A stretch of DNA of 64,000 nucleotides, from the NCBI GenBank assembly GCA_033032865.1, contig JAWHQI010000327.1, forward strand, positions 2,803,501 to 2,867,500, given 5' to 3'. Below are positions 1-10,323 of this stretch, one piece after another. The stretch comes from Dactylorhiza incarnata (lineage: Eukaryota; Streptophyta; Magnoliopsida; Asparagales; Orchidaceae). The stretch's first letter is position 1; the number at the start of each line of letters is the position of its first letter. Position numbers and translations under genes: made by a program. The notes under the pieces were generated by a model, which did no database searches, had not been told where the DNA came from, and saw only the letters and a program-made list of their open reading frames with translations.

Positions 1-561
1 AAGACCCTGGCGAGTATGCATGTAATACTCGCCAGATAGGCGAGTATTGACCAGAGGAGTTCGTCGAGCGCAGGAAAGCAGCAGAAGACCTAGGCGAGTA
101 TTGGCCCGGCGTGTGCGAGCAGCACCCAATACTCGTCAGATGGGCGACTATGGCATAACTACTCGTCGAGTATCCCATAGTCGCCGGGTTGGGGCTGGGC
201 TATAAAAAGCCCCCCTACCCTTTGGTTTTCCTATAAATAGGACCCCAGGGGTACTTGGATTGGGACCTGGACTTGAGCTTTTGGATCCCGATTTCCGAAC
301 TCTCGAGCCCGTCACCCTTGCTTCTAGCCAAGTCGGTGCCTTCCCTGTACCAAGCTCGGCCACTTTGGTTTTGGAGGGGAAGACTCTCTTGAGCTTCTGG
401 GTACGTGGTGGGACCTCCCTGCCGCAGCACCCGGGGTCCTGTTTGTTGCTCTTCTAGCTTCTTCGTCGTTGCCAGCCAAGCCATCTCGTTGGGCTGCTGG
501 GCGAGTAGCCTCCGGCTGCATCGGTCCGAATCTTGAGGTCAGGATTTTCCTGGCGTCAACA
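1..561 (+). mobile_element. E1 left LTR, 5' end outside the window
   Basis: Positions 1-561 repeat at 7535-8095 with only scattered substitutions, so this is the left LTR of a retrotransposon whose right LTR is 7429-8095; about 105 bp of its start lie left of the window. It ends in TCAACA directly before the primer-binding site. Two TATA-like boxes lie in the LTR, at 200-206 and 231-240. The segment 5-185 is full of the words GGCGAGTAT and ATACTCGCC on both strands, including an inverted pair at 9-34. The flank beyond the window would be needed for a target-site duplication. Confidence 0.9.
231..240 (+). promoter_or_regulatory. LTR TATA box
   Basis: CTATAAATAG sits inside the left LTR and is repeated in the right LTR at about 7765-7774. 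The same box with similar flanks occurs in the LTR of E2 near 31555. It is the likely core promoter for the genomic transcript; a weaker TATAAAA lies about 30 bp upstream. Confidence 0.65.
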
Positions 562-564
562 CTT

Positions 565-582
565 TGGTGCGGTGAGTGTGGA
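565..582 (+). other. Primer-binding site, tRNA-Phe type
   Basis: TGGTGCGGTGAGTGTGGA begins 3 bp after the LTR end. It is the complement of the 3' end of plant tRNA-Phe(GAA), with one mismatch to the version in E2 (19117-19134). It is the expected start site of minus-strand DNA synthesis. The tRNA assignment is from memory of the plant tRNA-Phe sequence. Confidence 0.75.
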
Positions 583-619
583 CCGTAGTCAGAGAAGGAA
601 AGTTCAGTAAGAAGGCGAG

Positions 620-1183
620 ATGGTCATAGTTGGCGACCATGAGGAGGTAGTCGGCAACTCGTCCGCGAGCGGCGAGTTCGTGACGTTGGCAGTTTTCGAG
701 GCCTTCGCGCAGTGCATGGAAGGGACCATGCGAGCAGCGCTTCAGCCGCGCGCCGAGGTCACGGCGACCTCGCCGCATCGCCCAGTTCTGACCGAGGGAC
801 GGAGTCCCCCTCGGCGAGCAGGAAAGGAGCATGTAGAGGAGGAGACCGAGCGACCAAGGAGGTCGCAGTTCTACCAGCAGACCTCGCAAGGGATCCGTTT
901 CCGCGAGACGGAGGAGCAGGCGAGGTATCAGGATACTCGCCCCTATGGCGAGTATGGTGGTGATACTCGTCCCTATGGCGAGTATGGTGGTGATACTCGC
1001 CAAGTGGAGGATCGTCGCCGGGCAGGAGGGAGGAGCCCCTTCTGCGAGGAAATCCTTGCCGCGCCCATGCCAGAAGGGTTCAGGGACCCCGTGCTGAATT
1101 ATTATTCAGGGAGGGATGACCCTGTCCGGCACATCCAGTGGTTCGAGGATATAGTCTCTATCCGAACCATGTCGGGATCAAGC
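620..1183 (+). pseudogene. Truncated gag (Ty3/gypsy)
   Basis: An open frame starts at ATG 620, 38 bp after the primer site. The motif YYSGRDDPVRHIQWFEDIVS (positions 1100-1160) matches the corresponding stretch YSGKDDPILHLQWFEDMVSI of E2 gag, so this is the N-terminal part of a gypsy gag just upstream of the Retrotrans_gag core. The core itself (the KGKARDWF region present in E2) is missing: around 1180 the sequence jumps to the end of pol. The frame stays open to 1252 only because the fused sequence happens to have no stop. The product would be an N-terminal gag fragment without the capsid core or zinc knuckle. A short repeat encoding DTRPYGEYGG occurs near 930-990. Confidence 0.75.
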
Positions 1184-1188
1184 GCCGA

Positions 1189-1428
1189 ATGGCAAGACAT
1201 TTCGACAAAAATGTCCACCTCAAGCACTTCCAAGCAGGTGACCTGGTCCTAAAAAAGGTGGACGCGGCAGGAAGATCAGCAGCCGTCGGGAAGCTTAACC
1301 CAAACTAGGAAGGACCCTTCATCATCCAGGAAGCACTCCTGACAGGAGGGTACCGCTTGCAGAACCAGGAAGGCGAGCTGCTTGGGAACACCTGGAGCGG
1401 CGATGACCTGAAAAGGTTTTATCCCTAA
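1189..1428 (+). pseudogene. Last codons of gypsy pol (integrase C-terminus)
   Basis: In a frame different from gag this reads MARHFDKNVHLKHFQAGDLV and then the typical end of a gypsy integrase: a GPFII stretch, a GGYRL stretch, and DLKRFYP followed by the stop at 1426-1428. A TAG at 1306-1308 replaces the usual tryptophan before EGPF. Protease, reverse transcriptase, RNase H and the catalytic part of integrase are absent, so one deletion of several kilobases joined gag to the pol end. No chromodomain is seen. This makes E1 a non-autonomous deletion derivative. Confidence 0.8.
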
Positions 1429-3219
1429 GAGGGAATGTACATGCCCCCCTTGTAAATTCATTTATGTATAAATAAAAATTTACATCTCCCTGAAACATGG
1501 GACGAGGCAGTCCTTCCTATCCCAGAGAAGTCTTTAAAGAAAGGAGGTCAGTGAAGTCGATCTCCACGCTAGGTTGGGAAATGAGCCTCCGACTTAACCC
1601 TCGTAAAAACTTAAGAACGGATGATGGGACAGTGCCTCGGGTGTGCGTTCCCTTAAGTCCAAGCCTCTGCAATGGCGGTCGAGATCAGCTCCCCCCTCGC
1701 ACGTTGGTCGCGGTTCCCACCGACCGCACTTCTCGTCCGACTGGAGAGATTACCAGGAAAAAGTCTGGACGCCGACCTCCCGATTCGGCGAAGAGATGAT
1801 CGATTTAACTAGCTCAGGGGACCCTTGAATAAAGGCGTCGTGTACCCTCGAGAGCTGAAAGCTCGCAGCAAAGCAATCCGTTTCCTAAATTATTGTGTCC
1901 GATCATGCGAGTTGGTGTGCTTAAGTGTGCTTAACTCCCTGCTAAATTATTGAGCAACAGGAAGCAAGTTTGATCCACATCCAGCATCCAAGTAGGATGG
2001 AGGCCTCGGGATGGTGTGTCCCCTTGGACCTCCCCGACTGCCACTCCCTGCTTGACGTCGTCATGCATCAACATTCGACGCCGCAAGTTGGAAAACGAGC
2101 CTCCGACTTAACCCTCGTAAAAACTCAGAACGGATGATGGGACAGTGCCTCGGGTGTGCGTTCCCTTAAGTCCAAACCTCTGCAATGACGGCCGAGATCA
2201 GCTCCCCCCTTGCACGTTGGCCGCGGTTCCCACCGACCGCACTTCTCGTCCGACTAGAGAGATTACCAGGGGAAAGTCTGGAAGCCGACATTCCAACTTG
2301 GGAAAGGGCAAGACCGATTCGACCGACCAAAGAATAGAGACATTCTGGCATCCAAGTAGGATGGAGACCTCGGGACGGTGTGTCCCCTTGGACCTCCCCG
2401 ACCGTCATTCCCTACTTGACGTCATTCTTCGTCGACATCTGGCATCCAAGTAGGATGGAGACCTCGGGACGGTGTGTCCCCTTGGACCTCCCCGACCGCC
2501 ATTCCCTACTTGACGTCATTCTTCGTCGACATCTGGCATCCAAGTAGGATGGAAACCTCGGGACGGTGTGTCCCCTTGGACCTCCCCAACCGCCATTCCC
2601 TACTTGACGTCATTCTTCGTCGACATCCGGCATCCAAGTAGGATGAAGGCCTCGGGATAATATGTCCCTCCGGACCTCCCCGACTGTCATTCCCTATCTC
2701 TTTTCCCTTAAAAACCTCATTATTATTGAGTGATCCTAATGAACTCTTCACCAGGTGCAAGGCAAGGCCTTGAGAGCATGTGTCCCTCGGGACCCTCCAA
2801 GTGCCCTTCACAGCTCGACTCTATCAAAAGGTACCTTTGAAATAAGGCGAGTATGCAGGTGCGAGTACTTAGGCGAGTATATATGTGCGAGCATGTAAGT
2901 ACGAGTATGCAGGTGCGAGTACTTAGGCGAGTATATATATGCGAGCATGCAAATATGAGTATGCAGGAGCGAGTATCCACATGCGAGCACTAACGAAAAG
3001 CGAGCACTCAACCGCGCCTCGATCCTAAGAGCCTAGCGAGCACTCAACCTCGCCTCGAGCCTAGGAGCCTAAGCGACATTCAAGAAAGGAAGCAAGTACA
3101 GAAGAAACAAGCGAGCAAAAAACCTTGTCCTTTCATTTATAAATATGGTATAAATTACAAAAAATCTTCAAAGGGTTTACAAAAAGGTCGTCGGGCGAGC
3201 AAAAAGGGTGCTCAGGCGA
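1429..3219. repeat. Non-coding 3' internal region of E1 with three repeat sets
   Basis: No convincing gene on either strand. A block of about 210 bp at 1573-1780 recurs at 2087-2300. A 94-bp unit (start marked by CTGGCATCCAAGTAGG) is present in four tandem copies from 2345, 2439, 2533 and 2627 to about 2718, with a stray diverged copy near 1980-2072. From 2845 to 3010 the sequence is a loose repeat of GCGAGTAT and GCGAGCAT words. Open frames here are by-products of the repeats. Confidence 0.75.
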
Positions 3220-5156
3220 TTATGTGTCATCCTCGTCATCAATGTCTACATCTGCATCATCGTCACCATCATCATCACCCTCGCCCTCAGAATCATTGTC
3301 CTCGGAGTCACTGGACAGCTGGGGAGATACTCGCAAGGGGGAGGTGGACTCCTCGGCGAGCAACGCCGGGATGAGGTCCACCACTGTCAACTCCATCGCC
3401 GCCGGCTTCAGAAGATCGTCTGCCTTCAGTTGGCTCAGGATGACAGTCCCAGTGGCTCGTGCGATCTCCCGACGAATGCGAGGCATATCGTCGCCATGCA
3501 TCCTAATCTGCTTGCCGACCCTGGAGGGGCCCGCCGTCGTTGGCTGTTGCTCGGCAGGCCGAGTTTCCAGCTCGGCAATACGAACTTGGGCGGCCTCCAA
3601 AGCCAGCCGGGTGTCGTCCAGCTCCTTCTCCAGCTGGGATACCTTCTTCGCCATCTCCACCTCGGCGGTCTGCAAAAGCGAGAAGACGCGGAAAGTAAGC
3701 AAAATATTCGGCAAAATGGCGAATATCCCAAAAGCGAGTAAAGGAGCGAAGCGAGTACCTCATGCTCCTTCTTTTTGGTCCCCATGGCGATCATTTTCTT
3801 GCACTGGGTCCGGATCACCCCCTCATATTCAAGCAATCGCCTTGCTGTCGAATGAGCCAGCTCGGCAGATCGCAGCAGAGATCGCGAGGTCTGGTGAGCC
3901 AGATACTCGGAAGACTCCTCCCGCAGTCTCTCAGCATCCTCGCGACCATAGATGGCGTGGAGCACGTCGAAGCCCTCGCCCTTGTCCTCCCACTTTCCCA
4001 GTCCTCCGACCATGGCGGGAGGTTGGAGCTTAGAGAAACCACGTGGGCGCTCTCCGACCAGGTCACCAAGGGGCGACCATAGGCGTCCTCGCCACGCCCG
4101 CCGAGGTTGAAATTCGGGTGGGCGTAAGGCTCGCCAGCCTCAAAAGCGTCCGCCTTCTTGCTGAGGTCCCTATGAGCGAGAGCGACCTCCTTCTTCTTCC
4201 GCGAGGGGTCGGAGGGCTCGCCCCTCTCCTTCCGCTTCTTGGAAGGCCCGGAACCGTCGCCGACGATCAAGGGCTCATCGCCTCCTGGCGACAAATCAAT
4301 GGGCGAGGAAACCCCATCCCCATGAGCGGAGGTCCCCGTACCTCCTTGTATGGAAGCCGCCGCCTTCACCGCCATAGGCAGAAGCTCGCATGGCAGAGTG
4401 TGGACTGCTGCAGCAAAAAGAAAGACATCTCCAGTTAGTCGCCAGATTGAAGATGAAGAACGAGTATAACAAATACTCGCGCGGTAGGTTACCCTCGCCC
4501 GGGAACACCTCAGCGAGTTCGTCTACTCGCTTCCTCCATAACACCACGTCAAGGCGGCGATTCTTGAAGGACTCGAGCAGTTTCTCGCCGCTCTCACTTA
4601 GGAGAGAAGCCCCGAAGACGCTCTCCGGCGGCTGGAAGGACTTGTCGGGAATGGCTTGGAAGTCGCCACTGATGACAACTAATCGCTCTCCCCGGCGATG
4701 ATTTTTCTTCGCCGTGCCGACCAGCGTGCAGACATGGCTGCACAGGAAGACAACGCCCTCGCCAGTCGCCATGAAGTGGAATACCCGTCTGAAGACGGAG
4801 AGGTCGAAGGCGATCCCCTGGTCGCGCAGATAGCAGAGGAACCCCACGATCATCGCCACTCCGTTGGGGTTGATCTGGGCAGGGACTATCCCAAAGTAGC
4901 GGAGTATCTGGCAGAACTCCGTCCACAATGGTAGTCGCAAGCCCACCTCAAAGTGGCGAGTCGGGAACACCCTCTCGGTGGTTAAGACGGTGTTTAGTCG
5001 CTCGCCCTGGCGAGGAAGTCGAGCGACAAACCCCGGCGGGATGTACTTCGCCGAGAATGTCTCCAGATCCTTCTCGGTTGTGATCGATTTCTTGAAAGTG
5101 GTCGCCGCGAAGTTCTTGGCGTGATTCGCACGCCGAATGGTCGCCTCGTCAGTCAT
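3220..5156 (-). pseudogene. Antisense spliced gene A of E1, gypsy-type transposon protein domain
   Basis: A three-exon gene is readable on the strand opposite to gag: exon 1 5156-4493, intron 4492-4408 (GTAACC...TGCAG), exon 2 4407-3759, intron 3758-3670 (GTACTC...TGCAG), exon 3 3669-3220. Reading frames join across both introns. Exon 1 (221 codons) carries LRLPLWTEFCQILRYFGIVP followed by INPN, which I recognise as the plant domain called putative gypsy type transposon (Transposase_28, PF04195), at residues about 65-135. Exon 2 has a basic, nuclear-signal-like PSKKRKERGE. Exon 3 has a heptad-like MAKKVSQLEKELDD coiled coil and a long Asp/Glu tail. One frameshift lies between about 4065 and 4015, where two open frames overlap. 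The summed exon length is one base short of a multiple of three, so a lost base would explain it. Function unknown; such antisense genes occur between pol and the 3' LTR of some plant gypsy elements. Confidence 0.7.
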
Positions 5157-5269
5157 CTTCGAGGAAAGAAGGGCGAGTATCGGAGAATGCGAGAAGAAGA
5201 GAAGAGGGTGGAGGATACTCGCGTGTGAGCTAGAAGATCGCCAAAAGCGTAATTAATACTCACCCACCC

Positions 5270-5280
5270 CTATTTATAGT
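5270..5280 (-). promoter_or_regulatory. TATA box of antisense gene A
   Basis: Read on the minus strand this is ACTATAAATA, about 115 bp upstream of the ATG at 5156. It lies outside any LTR, so gene A seems to have its own core promoter. Confidence 0.55.
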
Positions 5281-5661
5281 AGTCAGGTAGCTTGGCTTAT
5301 CAAGCACGACGGCGCGATTAAGAATAAGGGGGTGGCGAGTATTAAGTCAAGGTCGCCAATCCAACAGCGCGCGTCAGAAAGGTGTCGACTTCCAAAGCGC
5401 GAAGACCTACAAGAAGAAGCACGAAAGAAGTTCGCAGGTGCGTGCGACATTCAGACATTACTCTCCAAAACAAAGGAAATAAAAGAAATTTCAACAGAAA
5501 CTCGTCACAGAAAAAGAAGGCAAAAGACAAGTAATAAGGGGCGAGGTTAATACTCGCCAAATAATATTACATCAGGTAAAGATAAATGTTCAGAATTACA
5601 GGGATGCTCGCACAAAGGCGATCAAGCGACTACAAAGAAAAAAGAGAAAAGAAGACAGCAG

Positions 5662-7249
5662 CTAGGGAGGCCCCTGGAGATTCGTCTGAGGATCCTGAGG
5701 CTGAGGATGTCGCCCGACCCAGCCCAAGCTGCGAGCTCGCTTGAAATGCTCGAAGGCTACGGTCATCGCGTCCTCGCCCTGCCGCAGCTGGTCTTCAATC
5801 CTCGCCAGCCGACCAACCGAGCCCATGCTCGCGCGCATCCCTACCATCTCGTCGTGGTGCAGCTGCTGGCGATGTTCGAGCCTCGCAACTCGACGCTCCA
5901 AGTCGCTGACAGTATGAAGGCGAGATTCCGCACCAGCCAGGCGAGTATCAAACTCTTCCAGCCGTGATACTCGCACCTCCAACTCGGTCAAGCGACGATG
6001 AGCGTCGCTGCTCGCCAGGCGCTCAACCCGCGACTCCATCTCAGTCAGGCGGCGATGAGGCTCACTGACCGCCAGGCGCTCTAACTTCGCCTCCAAATCC
6101 AGGATCGCGCGAGTAGCCCTCTCCTGGTACTCGCGAGAAGGAAGTCTGACGGCGTCGATCAAGGCTCCTATGGGAGTACGAGCGCGAGCTGCAAAAAAAA
6201 GGTAAGAGTGTCAGAGCTTTGACGACGAAAGGAACAGAGTGAAGACAGTGGCGACTATCGAAGACAGCGACCAAGTACCTGACCGAGGACTGCGAGAGTG
6301 ACGGCGAGGAGAGCCCCTTCCTCGCTGAGGAGACGCGCTGCGATGGTGATCACCTCGCCGAGCAGAATGGGACCCAGCGGTCTAACCCCGGCTAGGAGGC
6401 GTGTTCCCTCGACCGCGACTATCCCCTGGTCGCCCTCCCCCCCTTGGGGGAAAGAAGCCCGAAGAGCCCTCAGTCCCGCCACGGCGCGAGGATTCGCCCT
6501 GGTGGGTTGAGGGAGCAGTAGAAGTCGAAGGGCGCTGCTCGCCCTGAGTAGTGGCAGAAGGAGGAAAAGGAGGAGGTGGCGGAAGCCCACCCGCGGGCAG
6601 GTGCGAACTGCTCGCCAGCCCCAAGGATTGAAGAGGCGGTGGTGGCGGAAGCACGCTGCCCGCCAGAGGAGCCTGTTGCTCGCTCATCGGCCTCTTCTCC
6701 AGCAAAGAGTTGTGGAGAACTCGCGTCGAGCACCCACCACCCCTAGGCGAGATCATGGGCGACGATCTCAGAGGAGGTACGGCCAGAGGCTCCTCCTGAG
6801 CACCGATGGTAGACAAATCTGCGAGCATAGAAGAGGCATTTAGCATTACAAACCAAGTTGAGACTAATCAAGGAGGTGGCGAGTAGGTAGCTCCCACCTC
6901 GTGCAGGAGCGAGATTCTCCGGTTGATTCTGGGTCGAGGTCCCAGGCATGCTCGCCCCCTCGGCGACATTTGGAGCAGGAGGATCAGCGGCCGGCGAGTC
7001 GCCCTCGTTAGACAGCCCCATCTCGTCCAGCATCTGCTGGTGTTGGTCGCCCAAAGGGGCGGCGACATCCTCTCCAGCGGCTTTCTTCTTCTCCTGCTTC
7101 TTCTTCTTCTTCGCAAGCCTCTTCCTCTTCTTGGTAGCGAGGAAGTCCTCAACCTCGGGACCTAGGCGTGGAGGGATCGAGGGAACATCGAACAGGCCCA
7201 CAAGACCAGCCATGGCCGCCTTAGCTTCTGCAACATAGTCGCGCGCCAT
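5662..7249 (-). pseudogene. Antisense spliced gene B of E1, coiled-coil protein
   Basis: Three exons on the minus strand: 7249-6898, intron 6897-6819 (GTGGGA...CGCAG), 6818-6284, intron 6283-6189 (GTCAGG...TGCAG), 6188-5662. The start MARDYVAEAKAAMAG at 7249 is preferred over an upstream in-frame ATG at 7345 because the TATA box lies between them. Exon 1 holds a Lys-rich block near 7080-7140. Exon 2 is Pro/Ser rich. Exon 3 carries regular repeats of the type RLTEMESRVERL and RLTELEVRVSRL, predicting a long coiled coil. In exon 2 the frame changes at the C7 run near 6440; one extra C there accounts exactly for the shift. I know no family for it. It lies head-to-tail with gene A, about 500 bp upstream of it. 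Confidence 0.6.
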
Positions 7250-7295
7250 CTTGAGCGAGTTCAGAAAAGTCGTGCCACCAGAGACCCCTGCCCCT

Positions 7296-7306
7296 CTATT
7301 TATAGA
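7296..7306 (-). promoter_or_regulatory. TATA box of antisense gene B
   Basis: The minus strand reads CTCTATAAATAGAG around these positions, about 50 bp upstream of the ATG at 7249. The core matches the TATA of gene A and of the E1 LTR. Confidence 0.55.
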
Positions 7307-7410
7307 GTTCAAGCGTCGGCCAGCACGATGGCGAGTATAAGCCAATAGTCGCCAGTAGGGAATCTCGTCGAATGAAGGTTGGATGATTCTTTCCGAGCAA
7401 CTACATTACT

Positions 7411-7427
7411 CGCAAAGAGCGGGGATT
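7411..7427 (+). other. E1 polypurine tract
   Basis: GCAAAGAGCGGGGATT lies directly before the right LTR. E2 has nearly the same tract, AAAAGAGCGGGGATT, before its LTR and again before a duplicated LTR fragment. It is the expected plus-strand primer. Confidence 0.75.
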
Positions 7428-7428
7428 G

Positions 7429-8095
7429 TGTACAACCCTCATTCTCCGAGGGTGGACCCACCCAAGGCCACGTAGACAGAAGTCAAAGGTCAAAGGGTCA
7501 ACACAGAGACCAGCAGTCCAAGACAGAAGCAGAAAAGACCCTGGCGAGTATGCATGTAATACTCGCCAGATAGGCAAGTATTGACCAGAGGAGTTCGTCG
7601 AGCGCAGGAAAGCAGCAGAAGACCTAGGCGAGTATTGGCCCGGCGTGTGCGAGCAGCACCCAATACTCGCCAGATGGGCGACTATGGCATAAGTACTCGT
7701 CGAGTATCCCATAGTCGTCGGGTTGGGGCTGGGCTATAAAAAGCCCCCCTGCCCTTTGGTTTTCCTATAAATAGGACCCCAGGGGTACTTGGATTGGCAC
7801 CTGGACTTGAGCTTTTGGATCCCGATTTCCGAACTCTCGAGCCCGTCACCCTTGCTTCTAGCCAAGTCGGTGACTTCCCTGTACCAAGCTCGGCCACTTT
7901 GGTTTTGGAGGGGAAGACTCTCTTGAGCTTCTGGGTACGTGGTGGAACCTCCCTGCCGCAGCACCCGGGGTCCTGTTTGTTGCTCTTCTAGCTTCTTCGT
8001 CGTTGCCAGCCAAGCCATCTCGTTGGGCTGCTGGGCGAGTAGCCTCCGGCTGCATCGGTCCGAATCTTGAGGTCAGGATTTTCCTGGCGTCAATA
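7429..8095 (+). mobile_element. E1 right LTR
   Basis: It starts TGTACAACCCT after the polypurine tract, as in the E2 LTRs, and ends CAATA where the left LTR has CAACA. It repeats the left LTR from 7535 on. It joins a piece of Athila-type LTR, so E1 apparently inserted into an older element. Confidence 0.9.
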
Positions 8096-8161
8096 GGTAC
8101 ATTGCCGTGTCACGCCGCAATCTTGCTCCCGCCTATAGCGGTGTACTAGATTCGCGCATCA
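8096..8161 (+). mobile_element. 3' end of an Athila-type LTR, target of E1
   Basis: GGTACATTGCCGTG and CGCCTATAGCGGTGT here align with 24197-24261, the end of the E3 LTR, and the segment ends CGCATCA like the LTR end GCGCCATCA. No tRNA-Asp primer site follows, so it is a solo or broken LTR. The rest must lie left of the window, split off by E1. Confidence 0.7.
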
Positions 8162-8330
8162 GTGCGCCTGGGAGTTGGTAAGGCGTGCGCCTGGGTGCTC
8201 CTGGGTGCGCCTGGGTGCGCCTGGGTGCGCTTGGGTGCGGCTGGGGCACCTCGCCTGCCTCTGGCTTGCAGAGGTGATGACCGGTGCGCCTGGTGCGCCC
8301 GGCGCCTTGATAATATAGCCATTTAGATAC
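8162..8330 (+). repeat. GCGCCTGGGT minisatellite-like stretch
   Basis: Five or more loose copies of GTGCGCCTGG occur between 8162 and 8310. No coding content seen. Confidence 0.55.
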
Positions 8331-9050
8331 TACAAACGAAAAAGGAGCTGGCAGAGATGTTCCAGAGAGATCTCGCACATGAAGATGACAGTGAGTTGGG
8401 TGCCGCAACTAGCAGGGCTCACGACAACAGGAACGAGTCACGTTGGAATGAAGCACATGCAAGCATGTTCTCGATGATTAGGCGCGGTAGATAGCACGCA
8501 GAATACCTCACAAATCGAAGAGAAGCTCGTAGATGGTAGAGATCTCGCAGATCCCAAAAGAGCTCATTGGCGACAAATAGCTTTTGGAAGACCTCACAGA
8601 TCGCGGAAGAGCTCGTCGGTGGCAGGGAGTTTGCAGATCGCAGAAGATCTTGTCGATGGCAGAGAGCTCGTCGATCGCAGAAGAAGAGCATAGCTCGCAT
8701 CGAGATCACAGGTCTCAGCAAGGCAGAAGGAGATTGCAAATCACATCAACAACGGGAGTGGGAGCTCGTACCAAGAGATCGCATTGACAGGGACTCACAA
8801 CGAGTGAGAAGGGCTCGTAGTGAGAGCTCGCTCCAGGAACACGCATAAGCCGGTAGAGCAGCCACACCAAACTCTATAAATATACGGGTAAAGGAGCAAG
8901 AAATGAAACTCGCAGGATGTGCAGGGAGCTCACGTGAAGTGTGGGGAGCTCACACGATGCGCAGGGAGGTCGCAGTCCACCGCAAGGAGTTCACCCGATG
9001 CCCAGTAGTTCGAAAATTAAAAATATATGGAGTAGAGAAAAAATGTCTTG
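8331..9050. other. Unassigned region, repetitive AGCTCGTCGAT words
   Basis: Imperfect repeats built on AGCTCGTCGATGGCAGAGA and GATCGCAGAAGA fill 8520-8700, with related words to 8990. On the minus strand this region follows the copia-type primer site at 9051-9061, so it may be the decayed interior of that element. No gag motif could be read. Confidence 0.4.
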
Positions 9051-9250
9051 CTCTGATACCAAGTTGAGAAAAGGAATAAAATATTATTTCTAATCTAAAG
9101 GGCTAAGTATTACATGACACCTCTATATATACACAATGGAGGAGAACTCAAACCAATATTAGAGATGTGAGACTAAAAACAATAAAGAGAAACATGGGCA
9201 TGTATAGTGGGTATTTACAATGGGCTCTAATACATCTAATTCAGATCTAA
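9051..9250 (-). mobile_element. Minus-strand copia-like LTR with tRNA-iMet primer site
   Basis: The plus strand has CTCTGATACCA at 9051-9061, which on the minus strand is the initiator-Met primer site TGGTATCAGAG. The LTR would then run from about 9250 down to 9065 and end in TTTTCTCA. A TATATATA lies at 9124-9132. The outer LTR edge is not certain and no second LTR was found. Confidence 0.5.
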
Positions 9251-10136
9251 TTCAACTGTAAATAGAATGCTAAAAATACTTCTTAATGTATATATTATTA
9301 TAACTAATACTACGAAGAGATGACGAAGAAACATAAAATTAATAACCGATAAATCACACAAATATGACATGGTTTATTATATAAACATGTAATTTTTTTA
9401 ACTAACCATAATTTCTTGCTGATGAAATTTGAGACTTGATGAATTGGGCATGTATAGTTGGTCTTGATGAATTTTGCAACTTTTGGTTTCAGCCAAATAA
9501 GCGGATTTTAAGTATCAAGCTCACTTGACAACAATAATCATCAATAAATCTTTAGAAATACTGATGTAGTTTGAGTTTCTTACTGATGTTCTTTTTATGA
9601 ATGTATAAGAAACTAATAACAAAAAACAAATCAATATTAGTTTGATCTATGGAGATAAGGTCTTTACATGCTTTGTTAGAATTTTCATTGTCAGATTTTT
9701 CAACTAATTTAATTACTTTAGTAACCACACATTCTGCTTCACGTTTAGGAATAAATTCTACTTCTAGTATAATTCAATCTCAAACTTCATCCTCAATTTC
9801 TGTTTTATTCAAATTATGACTCACTTAGGTGCAGGCTCATGAGCATATTTTAATGTGTAATAAATCATCTTCTGCATCTAATATACCACCGAAACAATAT
9901 TAATGAATCATAGTTTTGGCGATAACATCAGATTTAATCAAGAATGATTCTTTTGTGGTTTTGTGCTTACCAAGTTTAGTTGATATATACTGATTTTCCT
10001 GCAGAATATTGAGGATAGGTGCAGAAGTTCTAGCATGCTGATTATTGCAATACTTCTCAATATCTGAAGTTATATATATATGCAGTGTTTTTAGTGACTC
10101 GTAGCTTAATCAACCAAAATTTCTTGCTAAAGACAT
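9251..10136. other. AT-rich region, nothing recognised
   Basis: No open frame with family features, no TIR or LTR pair, and no clear repeat were seen on either strand. Confidence 0.5.
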
Positions 10137-10139
10137 TTA

Positions 10140-10320
10140 GGATCCGTTTGGTACAGTGGTGCGGTCATGAACGCGGTGGTAAAACCGTCATTTATGAACG
10201 CCCACCTAAGAAACTTCATCCACTTGAACATAAAAGTGGATGAAGTTCCTTAGGTGCCCATTCACGAATGACGGTTTTACCACCGCGTTCACGACCACCA
10301 CCGTCGTGCCAAACGGAGCC
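10140..10320. mobile_element. Tourist-like MITE (PIF/Harbinger)
   Basis: A 181-bp fold-back element. The ends are GGATCCGTTTGGTAC and, inverted, GGCTCCGTTTGGCAC. The arms pair almost all the way to a short loop near 10230. It is flanked by TTA on both sides (10137-10139 and 10321-10323), the target-site duplication expected of PIF/Harbinger. It has no coding capacity. Confidence 0.9.
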
Positions 10321-10323
10321 TTA

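Noticed and set aside
3224..4033. Plus-strand 269-codon frame opposite antisense gene A
   Set aside because: Shadow of the Asp/Glu- and Lys-rich exons; the minus strand has the domain, splice sites and TATA box.
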